From positions 744,001 to 808,000 of the forward strand of contig JADWQD010000005.1 of NCBI GenBank assembly GCA_016110215.1: a DNA stretch of 64,000 nt, given 5' to 3'. How positions within the stretch are numbered: position 1 is the stretch's first letter; every line of letters starts with the position of its first letter. Origin of the DNA: Capronia americana (Eukaryota > Ascomycota > Eurotiomycetes > Chaetothyriales > Herpotrichiellaceae). A program made the translations under genes and the position numbers. The notes below the pieces were generated by a model. That model saw only the letters and a program-made list of their open reading frames with translations, was not told where the DNA came from and did not search any database. This document shows positions 33,814 to 44,433 of the stretch, one piece after another.

Positions 33814-33852
33814 CTGATTGGACGAGCCAAGCCGGCTCCAGCGTCCAATCAG
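33814..33852. repeat. inverted repeat containing two CCAAT boxes
   Basis: CTGATTGGACG at 33814-33824 and its exact reverse complement CGTCCAATCAG at 33842-33852, separated by 17 nt that contain the palindrome AGCCGGCT. Each arm carries a CCAAT box in opposite orientation. Confidence 0.75.
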
Positions 33853-36800
33853 ACGAGGTCCTATCTTGACTCCTCTGGAACTAGTGTCTTGCCCTTCTCT
33901 TTTCTTTCCTTCCCGTCGACACAAGAAACACACAGGCTTTTGCCTCAGTGTCGCGGATCGGGCCTGCCGTCTTCATTTGCCGCCCGGGAAAGCATCTCAG
34001 CCAGCTTCGGATCTTGCGAGTGCATTGGATGAGTCGATTCCGCACGACTTCCATTTCGTGATGCTCACATATCTGGTATAACCTTCAGCCCCCATTCTTC
34101 TCATTATGTAACTCCAAGGATTCTCTCGACATCCAAGGTTTAGCCCTCTGGTGCCTGAACTCGCTCTCCGAAGCGACAAGCGATGCAGATCCCCAAGCAT
34201 AACCGGAATCTGTGCGCGGCCTCACAGCCACGAGGGCGCCCGGCGAGAACCTCGAGTCGTGACTTGCTGCCATCTTTGCCGTTTTCCCCGATGATCGCCA
34301 TGCTGTCAATGACTAATGGACTTCTTGCCACAGCCTGCACTCAATACCCAGTACGAGTACACAGTAATGGCTGTTCCAACTCTGACTGACCCATCTTGTC
34401 CCCACAAGGGCTTCCTTCGTTACACAGGGCCAACCACAATGCTTGGGACCAGGTACATCATCTCGTGGGCAATGTCAAAATTAGACGACCTCCGTAGATC
34501 AGAGGCTGAAGATGACCAATTGTCCCGATCACTGGCGCTCCTTCGCTGTCGACATGACGATGACGGCCCCGATCCTACATCAGCATTCTTCCAATATAGC
34601 GCATCGACGCGGTCGATCGCAGGGTGCACCCATCGGATACCGGCGTGGGCACTCTTTGATACCCGAGAAAAGCCCTCGCCGTTGCGCTCAGCGGCACGCA
34701 CGGTCTTGCCACCACAGTCAGCTGCTGTTCATCGGCAACAAGCGTCGATGCTCCTCCGGCCACCGGTAAAGTATGTAGCGTAGTTGCGGCAGCATGGCGA
34801 CTTCTGCTGCACGACTGTTCCCCGTCAAAACCTTAAGTCGTGTCCATCAATCCCAGGCTTCCAGCTCACTTCCGTTTATGGACACTGGTAAGTCTACCGC
34901 CGGCTGCGTACTGTGCTAAGGTCGGTTTTGGTGGCCCAGATGTATGGCGCCAGGCAGTATTAGGTACTTGTATCGATACTGCCAGGCAAAGACCGCCACA
35001 CGCCCCCAATGGGTGGATGTTGAAACCTGTCCAGGACATGCCACCTGGATAGCCCCAATACCGTCGAGCGATACTCAACATGGCAGACACTCGTACATTC
35101 GCCATATCGGGAGCCCCGAGCTTGAAAGATTACCTAACGTCTCGCAGACATGAAACTGGGCGCCAAGCCAGGAGATTGAAGTCAGATTGTACCCTGGTTC
35201 TAGGATGTGACCGCCAACAGCAAGGCTTCGAAAGCCCAGTTTGCGTCGGCGCTCCTCATCCAAGAGGGAAGTTGTTCGAGCCTTAAAGGACAAAACCGAT
35301 CCACCACGCTCTGAGGGAGGCAACAGTCATCTGAAGTTGTCCGCACGGCACTAGCATAAACCAGGGAACCGGTGCTCCCAAGCTGGCTTCAAGTGGCAAT
35401 TTTGCACTTTCCTTTACCGCCCTTCAGGGCTTTGCACGATTGCGATGGGTGCACCACAGCACTGACGCACGTATCCCGACGGTCAAGGATGTGTTTGTGC
35501 GGCTTGTCGATGATGCGACGGAATGGCGACCGCGGTCAGGGATATACTATATCAAACCTCGGCGCGCGGAAGCGGCACCAGTATCAGCTCTGGAAATACC
35601 ATACTCCGTGGGCTTGGCGGTATGGGTCGACCGTGACTCCCGCCCTACTGGCATTCTCGATGCCGAATTTTCGCTCGTCCGAGAACCAGGTCGAGGAATC
35701 TTGGGACGGCCGATCGGGGCGCTTGTGGCCAGCCACACGCAAGGAAGACGCGCCGGTCGTGCCTCGTTCATGCTGCCAAGACCGAGCGAATCAAGAAGGT
35801 ATTGGCTTTCCCGTTGGGGGCTCCACGATTGATCCTGCGGCCGGGGTATAGAGTCCTCGTCATCCCGGATCAACGTCCAGGTGAGTATTCTGGTGAGGCC
35901 GTGACGTCGCATGATATTTGTGTCAAGTGCCGTCCTTCTTTGAGTGTACTTTTGGGAAGCCGCCCATTCACACAGTCATCCAGTCCGATTGATTGCCCTT
36001 AGACCAAACGAGTGATGTCCAGTTTGGGATGCGGACGAACCTTGCTCGTCCCAAGGTCTCGAATGTCTCGCCACCCGTGAAGCCCGACCGTAGAGATACG
36101 TCCGCATCCGAAAGCCGTGCCATGTACCCGTTAGCCTGACGGTACCGGTCCACTACGCAACATTGTGTTCAAGCGTAGTGTGTATTACGAATATGGAGTA
36201 CCGCACCACAATTACACACCTGCACAGCCGCACCGCTTCGTCAAACAGTGTCCAAGCACCGCGCTGCCTCTTCCAAATGCGGGAATCAGTGCTTAGCCCA
36301 GCATCCTTCCTTTCCCCTTCTTCGGAGTGGTATCGCAGACACAAAGAGTCCAGTCGGTCCCGTCCCGCCCACAACCCCCCCCTTCGGTTCAGGCCATCAG
36401 ACCACCAGCGTGAAACCTTCTCGGACTTACCCCCCGGCACGGACGGTCCCTTCTTGGTGTGTTGCGGTGCGGCGGTGTGATTCGACGGTTCGCCGATGGG
36501 ACGGCTCCTGCCTGACATTCGAGTAACCAGATCTGGGGATCACCGCTTCAGGCAATGCTTAATTAGCTATGTATGTATGTACTGTGTAAGAGGGCCATAC
36601 GTTTCCAATCACCTGAACACCATGCTGCACCACGTACATGCGGACTGTGGACAGGGACACCCGTAACCAAGTACCCATCGGATTAGTTACTACTGTGGTT
36701 AATATGCACGACAGGATCAGCCTCCACCAAGCGTACACACCGTCCTCGGTCCTCCAAGCCTTGTAGTTACTGTACCATGTTTGTTTAAAGCACTAGTGAG

Positions 36801-37025
36801 TATATATCGGGAGTGCTGGCCGGCTTACGGCTGATGGGCATAACCGCGAGGGAAGTCAGCGATGATGACCAGGATGGAACCATGGGTAGGCTGCGAACGC
36901 GCGCTCGGCTCTGTACAAAGTATTACTACCACATATGTACATAGGTCATAGGTCATATGACATGACGACTCAATGATGTACATTCTACATTCACGCGGCA
37001 TATCCTTGTACAAGAGAAAGAGGGA

Positions 37026-37061
37026 AGCGAGTGAAGCGAGTGAAGCGAGTGCAGCGAGTGA
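37026..37061 (+). repeat. 9-bp tandem repeat (AGCGAGTGA)4
   Basis: Four copies of AGCGAGTGA, one with a single change, running into further GAGT units. Similar GAGTGAGT tracts recur near 37150 and 37317. Confidence 0.85.
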
Positions 37062-37760
37062 GTGAGTAGGGTGGTCTGACCTACTGTGCGTATATACATA
37101 CCTACCTAGGTACGTGACTGACTGTATTGTGTCGGTGTTAGGATGTAATGCGAGTGAGTGAGTGAATGGGTGGGTGAGTTAGTTTCCTATCGTATCTATC
37201 GAATGCGAAGTGCCCCCTCCGTAGGACCCAGCATTGGCCCGAGAGGTGAGAGATGGGATAAGTATCAGTCCCTCTTTGTCGCCGGGTAGAATGCCTAACC
37301 ATTACGCGGTGGGTGTGAGTGAGTGAGCGAGTGGATAGTAAGTGACTGTGTGTGTGCGCGTCCTAGTACGCATGACTTGAGTGCAATGTACATGTACATG
37401 GACATGTTGTCACGTTGCTGCCATGCCATGCCATGTCTTGTATTGTCATCTCTGACTAATTCTTGATATTCGAGAGCGCAAGGCTAAGGCTACGATTGCA
37501 TCGCAGTCAGTACCTCATACGGGCCGCGCAAGTCATGTCCTCAGTACAGTGTCTACCACGGCATGCCTCTCGTTCGCGCAATTCACTTCCAGCGTACGGA
37601 GGATGGGTTGATCAGTGCTCGGTAGATACTATGCAATTATCTCGTCGAGTCACCCAGGCACTCAAAGAGAGTCTCTGAGGCAGTTGCGCCTCCGTTTACC
37701 ATGTGAACCAGTTAGCCCTGAAATTCACTGTCCATGTACCCACCATCTTCGAAGGAAAAT

Positions 37761-37772
37761 AGTGAATTCACT
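37761..37772. repeat. 12-bp perfect palindrome AGTGAATTCACT
   Basis: Perfect palindrome about 100 bp before the tandem hairpins, followed by GTGAATCA. A partial copy (GAAATTCACTG) is near 37720. It may belong to the same degenerate element. Confidence 0.6.
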
Positions 37773-37866
37773 GTGAATCAACATAATAGGTTGCACTTGT
37801 CAAATCTCTCCCAACAATCAAATCCCAACACTCAAAGATGCAGAACATCTGGTCGCTGGGTGCTCG

Positions 37867-37962
37867 CTGGACCTGTTGGCCCACACTATACCGCAGGGGA
37901 CAGGTCCAGTGAGTCGCTCTCTGAACCTGTTGGCCCACACTTACCGCAGGGGACAGGTTCAG
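37867..37962. repeat. two tandem hairpin repeats with a covarying stem
   Basis: Copy 1 is 37867-37909 with arms CTGGACCTGT and ACAGGTCCAG. Copy 2 is 37921-37962 with arms CTGAACCTGT and ACAGGTTCAG. The loops are nearly identical (TGGCCCACACTATACCGCAG against TGGCCCACACTTACCGCAG). The stems differ by one G-C to A-T pair, so both copies keep a perfect 10-bp stem. A related GAGTCG(C) motif follows each copy. Confidence 0.85.
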
Positions 37963-38266
37963 GGAGTCGCGGCTCTGAACCACGGAAAAAAACCATACTA
38001 CTCAGAAAGAGTTAACAGGTTTTCACTTACCTTCAACCCTGCGATATAGATGATCGAGTCTCGATCTACCGAAAAGGACGACAAGAAGCTAATAGGTTTA
38101 AGGGCAAAGTTTTTTTGCCGTTTTCTGTTCTAATCCGAAGCCGAGCAAGAAATCGAGTAATTTATTTGATCGTTGGGTGCTTTGTTGTTGTGCGTTAGCC
38201 ACCACCCGCTTGGCAGCAAGGCTGGAATGGGAGGAGCTGACAGTGAAGGGAAGTCGACTTGACTTA

Positions 38267-38287
38267 CAGCAGCAGCAGCAGCAGCAG
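38267..38287 (+). repeat. (CAG)7 trinucleotide tract
   Basis: Seven perfect CAG copies outside any gene I can support. Confidence 0.9.
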
Positions 38288-41200
38288 TGATGACTTGCAG
38301 TGACAAAGTTGAAAATTGACATCAAAAACCATCCATCCACCTCCTGACGGTCTTACCTCATGCCATCAATTATACGAACGCGGAAGATAGAACTTACCCA
38401 AACACCGCGCTCAGGGTGGTCATCAACCTGTGTACGTGATGTGTACGTACGACGTACGTTACAGACACGACTGATCTGGACTGGGGGAGTTGGATCCCCT
38501 CCACTCCGTTCCTTCCACATCATGACACGAAGGGCCTGACCACGGATCAGTCATTGTTTTGAGGTAGAAAATCTCCCCTTCACGTACTACAGTACGTACA
38601 GGGCCTGGACTCTGCTCTCGACTCTTTGGGGGTTGTGGGCCTGAAATAATTAAGAGAAGTCTGGAACAGGTAGTAGTTCGGACTTTGAAGAATGCGATGC
38701 ATCTGGAGCGGAAGACACGGGTCTTACCGGCATCGCTGGGTCAGTGAATCTGGTGGAGATGGCAATGCTGGGGAGGGGGGATCTGACACTGACTCGAACA
38801 CACTACGTGCCTTGACGTGCACGACTGGTAAAGCGAATGAGAAGCCCAACTGTTCGTATGATCCACACGGAGAGTGGCTACTCGCATGGGAAAGACTCAC
38901 GTCTAGACTTCGTGCCCCTTGACCTGCATTTTCAAGGCGCCCTGCTTTCCTGATCGATGGTATGGAAAGGCACACGTAGCCGAGAGCGGGAGTTTCGCCC
39001 TTGATTGTGGTTGGGTTGCGTTCAATTAGTAGGACCGAGAAGCGACCGCTCCAGACGCAAGGGCGAGGCGCCCCCAAAATCGAATCTATCCGTCGTCTTC
39101 CGACTCCCCAGGCCACCTGACTGATGGATTAGCAAATCATCCCAAGATTGGTAGGGTGTAGTTCTGTGAAGGGTTGCATGTTGTTCTAGATCCTTTTTCG
39201 ATGGAACCACAGTGAACGGAGTACGGCCTCATTGAGTATCTGCACTACCCTTTCGTACGGAGGTCACAAGCACGTTCGAAGTGGCGTGAGCGAGCCTGCT
39301 CTGCTGTCGACGGGCACGAAAGCAGGCACCGCCTCGCTTATCGCAGTAACCCCCCGCCGGTTTCGCAGTGGTATGAGCAATCAGGCCAGCCTCGTCCAAG
39401 GTCTTAGTCATTCACGTCCCGCCCGACAAACCGCTTAGGGAAGTCCAGGGAGCACTGATAACGGGAGACCAGCATAATACGGAGAGCCTACAGGTCGAGT
39501 TCGGGGGTCCGCAACCAGCATACTTCGTACTCGCACAGCATCCTGAATCCAGACGGCCCTGCCAGATGGTAATTCCTCGGGGCGGATTTGCCACGGACTT
39601 CGCCCATTTGGAGGGCAGCCGAAGATGCACCTAGACTCGTGATGTGTAAGCCCAGTATCTGCGATGTGACGGGAAAAATTGATCGATGCCACGGATGATG
39701 TAGAAGTTTCGCTCAGCCTTGCATGGTCAATGACCGGACCCCATATCACAAACACGACCTCGTCCGGCTACGCGGATGACCAGTGGTGACGCGCGACGAG
39801 ATGTACACCATTGTCAAGAAAATCACTGCCATGGTTGCGCACCGTTCAGCTGTCTCCGTAACCCGCTATCTCCATTACTCTCCCGAAGAAGCAGATGTTT
39901 TTGGAACAGTGTGCAAAGGATTCTTGGGCTGCTGCTGCTTTGTCAAATCACAAGCGATTGGACAGGTAACCGGTTCGGAGATAGGATGACATTCTGGCTA
40001 CCCAGAGACCCAAGCCTCTCCTCGCAGTCTTGACTGTGTTTGCGAGCAGATAAGCACTCGGCGGTGACCTCACCAGAGTCCAAGACGGGCTGCGTGAAAG
40101 AACAGCCACTGAACAGCCGGCAAGGACACGACCTTCACGCTCAGGAAGTCTGACCTGACACCTCGCCAAGACAGCTGTATCCAGTTCCAGACGGACCCCA
40201 TGAAACCCCATCCGTGCCACTGTCAGACTTCTCTTCCAAAAGACAGCTGAACGCGCTGAGTGCTTCTTCACTGCGTCGTCTGGGATAGGAAGGCCGGGGC
40301 AAGGGCTGGGTCGCTTGCCGCAGGCTTCTCCGCATTCTGTCGCCAGGCTGGAAATGGCTCAAAGGCTGAATCAGCCGGTCGCTTGCATGCCCTCGAAGGA
40401 ATCCGCGTGTTGAACACTCCAGTCGTACTCGATCAACACTGCCTGTTGAACTGGATCCAATAATGGCAAATCCCAGATGCGGAAGGAAGTCCTTGCAGCG
40501 CGTGGTTGAGTGATTGAAACACCTTCACCTAAGCACTTACATATTGCAGCCGACCGCTTCTTGTGTGCTTGAGCATGACGCCGTCGGTAAAGAGCAATCT
40601 CGACGTTGACACCAGCTCATTGGGATTCGACACCTATGACGAGATAGCGTATGGTGCGTGCTGAGGGATGAGGTTTGAGGAAGCCGCCGGCAACTCCATG
40701 CTAAAATGGGGAAACAGTGGCGTTGACTGCCTTCTAATAACAGGCAAGTTTCATCCTTCTGTGGCTTGTCATGCATGCTTGGAAGTTGTTATCCGCGAAG
40801 CTTTGCTTCCCAAACCTTGTGCCGTGCTTCCGGGATGCATGGCGAACCCAGTTGTGGTTTATGCAGAAGGCAAGCATACTCCCTGCCCGTGAGTGGTCGC
40901 GCTTCGACATGTCTTGAACATATGCCAACTTGGGACAATCTTCCTCTCTGGCCCATGCATGGAATCTTGCAATATACACCCAGTCAAACGTGCTGGACGT
41001 CTAGCTCCCGCCCGACGCGGCTCACAGATCAGCGCTTACGTGACCAGCACATGTCTCCGCAGCCGGATATTCAAATCTAGCCCGAGTCTGGGATAGTAGT
41101 CAATCATCGCATCTTGATCGTCGTGTCTTTGGTCTCCGTTGCTCTTTCGGAATTGGTTTTCTCCTTGAGTTTGTGGCAGCTTCCTTCCTCGACTTCTCCG

Positions 41201-44200
41201 AGTACGTCTGATTTGGCAGGCCTGCATCCTCCTATGCAAGACTCAGTTAGCGGCTGTGTTCGCTCTGAGAGGACAAAGATGGTATCGATGTATGGCTATG
41301 CAAGCTTGCTAAGTGGCCGATTCCCCACATGCCAATCATGCCGATGGAATCATCGTGGCCCTCCGATTGCCAACCCGCATTCCTATCGAGAAACTACGAC
41401 GAATGATCAATGTAGTTTCCCTTAGCTTACTTCTCCCTTACGCACGATGATGCCGACTGTGAGCGACCTTGTGAGAGTCGATGTGTAATGAACTGTGCAT
41501 GAGAGCCTTGCAGCTGAGCTCCAGCTCCAGTTCAACAACCTGGTATCGAGCAATATCCTGCCTTCGGCTTGGGTCTTAATGCTCTGTATCTGGCAACGGG
41601 TGAGGACCCTCGATGGGCGGTGAGTCCTCTAATGGGCAATGTATATCGGCTAATAGAGCGGCAAACAAGCAGGACTATTCGAGCCCCAAAGCCGGACGGA
41701 TGCAAGTTCAGACGTGAGAATGCGCACAAGGATCCGAGCTGCTATTGAGCCTAGCGTTGCTCGCATGGCCTTGCACGTTGTGCAACTTGTTTGGTTCACC
41801 ACACGTGCTCCTGTCGCGGACCGCGGAGATAGGTGTTCTCGGCAGGCTCAATTTTCGCAGGCACGTAGAACGTCGAGCCTTCTCGGATAGACGGGAGTGG
41901 TATTCAAGTGTTTGTGATCGTGCCTTTCATCTAATAATTGGGCCGAGGCGGTGGAGAGTATACCCATTCTGCATTGGTTGGCGACGCTATTACTCGTCGT
42001 GCATGGCCTGCGGAGCTGGAGCGCCAGGCACCATTTTCCCAACATGTTACACGGCGCGGTATCCACAAGTTGCCCAAGAGCAGTAGTCCACTGGAACTCC
42101 AGAATGATCGACTCGGGAACTAGAGGCGACTCCGGAAAGGAGCAGGACCGTCGTGCAGTAGTGCAGGTGCCAGTTACGAAGCAGAGGGGTGACTTGCGTG
42201 TCAATGGCAGGAGGGATTGACCGCAACTGGCAAACAAGGTGACAAGGTCAGCATGACATGATGATGATGGCTGCCTCGGTGCGAGTGAATGTCCAGCGAC
42301 CCCGGGGGATCGGGGGCCGAGCACAGGCTGAGGTTGGGAATCTCAGTCATGTGGGATGATGGGATGTGGACGGAAGGGGAGAGAGCGTGCGAGGACGGAG
42401 TACATAATCTGATCGGAGAATAATGCGAGGGTGATGACTGATGAGAGGCAAGTGTGAAGCCTTGGTGAGCCTGCAAAATGAAAAGACTCGGACCTGTTGT
42501 AAAGACCGAAACCTCGTCATGCCGTAATGCTGATACGGAGGCCGCTGTTACGAGGCTGTTACCGGTCTCAAGCTCAGCCTTGCAACCGATTTTGGCCCCG
42601 GCTAGGCTGAGATCAGAGTTGCCACATGGCTGTGGAAGCCTCATCGCGTTCGGGACTCCCCTGGATGACTGGGTCAATCTTTGTCCCGCCGCTGGGCAGT
42701 TTGTGGTTAGGTGGAGCAGGGGGTTCCTAGCGAGAAATTGGCTGTCGCAGGCCTTCGGGCTCTCGGGGACCAGTGTGGGTGGCCAAGACAAGGCCGGTGT
42801 ATTGCCATTGGACTGCCGGCGAACACCCCCCCAAAAGAGTCATACCACGGCCGCTGGCTTACGGAAGGATTGAGTCAGCTTTTGTAGGTTTCCCTGTTCC
42901 ATGCTCTCCGAGGAACAACTTCCTCGGCCTCGCATTTGTCGGAGGTTCTCCACCTCCTGGTTCGGGAGCGCGGTCCCCTGTCCATTCCAGCCAGGCGACC
43001 AAGCGCAACAGAACGAGGTAAGTAAGCAAGCGGCTTTAAGGACGAGAGTGCGGGCTGCAAATGGAGACAAGGCGCGCGCCATCAGTATTCGTTGATGCGG
43101 CAGCCGAGTGGTCACTTCGAGTCAGCACCCGGACCTTGCATGCTACTACGAGACATGAGCTTCCTTTTCTTCGCTTGCGAAATCCGAAGTACCCAGTGTT
43201 TGGAAATTGCCAGCCCTCCTCTTCCATGCTTACGTACCCAACTTGGTGCCGGCGAGACGGCGAGTACGAAGACGAAGCTGGAGACGTGTTTCGAGGACCG
43301 GAAAAGGAAATCCACTGTCGAGATAGGACAAGACTGCTCTCCAACTAGCACCCAGAGTCTTTGACCTTCCTGCATTGGGATCCGGAGGAAAATGAAGCAG
43401 AACCACGCACGGCTCCATGCAACACTGATGGTGGATTCAGATTTCACGCTGGGGCCGACAGCCTCGGAGCACCGAACAAGGCTTTCTGTGATGTGGCCCA
43501 AGTAAGGCCTTCCTCAAAGGAACCTGTTGAGCGCCACGAATCCGCTGTTTCCATCGTCGGCTTCTGGACCTCGCTTCTCTTAGACAGGCTTGAAACGGGT
43601 AGCGTGCTTCGATACAGGTAAGATCTTATTAAGAAGTTGTACAACTCCTTTAAATGGAAATCCTCGCGTCGACCTGTAACTGGCTCGCTTAACATGGAGG
43701 GCAGGGTTCGAAACCAGCCGGCTGTGTGTACTGGGTACCGGGCACGGACAGTCAGCGTCCTGGTCGACAACGAGTGTGAGGATTCAGGAGTGCAGGGGAG
43801 TGTCACTTGACGGCCTGCCCGAGATCGGCAGATTCGCGACGATCCTAAGACAACATCATTACAAGAGACGATCATAGCAATAAACAGCATACACTCCGGT
43901 CCAATAAGCGACGAATGACAAGTTGAACAATTGCCTGCTTGAGTAGTGGTACTCGGATTAGTCTCCCTTAGTGATATGAAACTGTTTGCCTTGGAGATTT
44001 AACGTGAGATGTCATCATCATCATCTAGTCAAAGCCTTGACGGCGTTTGCACGCTGTGGACCCTCACAAACCTCTGGCTGGATGCACATAAGGCCTGATC
44101 GCAAGGCTGGGCGAACTTCAGGCTGCCAACATCCTTCATAGCTTCGTCGACCTTGTGGCGAACAAGCTTCTCGGGTTCGGCTTGACGTCGTCGCTCTATG

Positions 44201-44433
44201 GGAGCCAACATGCAACCGGGCCGGCCACTGTCCAAGTGCTGCTTTTTCCAGTCTGCGAGGCGTTATCCTCGGACAATGAAACCCGGATGTAGAGCCCTCG
44301 GCACTGGTCGTATCGTGATAGTCGCTGGTACCGGTGATATGGTAATCCAAGCACCACAGTATCATGTTGGTATGCTGAGCATCGAAGATTGATCCTTGTG
44401 TTGCAAGCAGATACCAAGCCCGAAGAGTGGTGG

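Larger units (their letters stand above)
32508..44433. other. gene-poor island downstream of kapC
   Basis: Nearly 12 kb with no gene I can support. Open frames are shorter than about 200 codons, overlap on both strands and lack domains or consistent splice joins. Non-coding structure is described separately: a CCAAT inverted repeat near 33.83 kb, GAGT-rich tandem repeats and palindromes at 36.9-37.4 kb, tandem hairpins at 37.87-37.96 kb and a CAG tract at 38.27 kb. Small multi-exon genes like DAD4 could be hidden and missed by eye. Confidence 0.5.

Noticed and set aside
35372..35912. Overlapping frames of 120-160 codons on both strands
   Set aside because: Three frames are open at once because of GC-rich sequence; none shows a domain.
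37700..38350. Solo LTR of a retrotransposon
   Set aside because: Palindromes and tandem hairpins suggest an element, but I found no TG...CA ends with a target duplication, so I list only the repeats.
42201..42791. 196-codon minus-strand frame
   Set aside because: Ser/Pro/His-rich, no motif, opposed by open frames on the other strand.
43000..43900. Several 85-150 codon frames on both strands
   Set aside because: Mutually overlapping with no domain, splice logic or composition that favours any of them.
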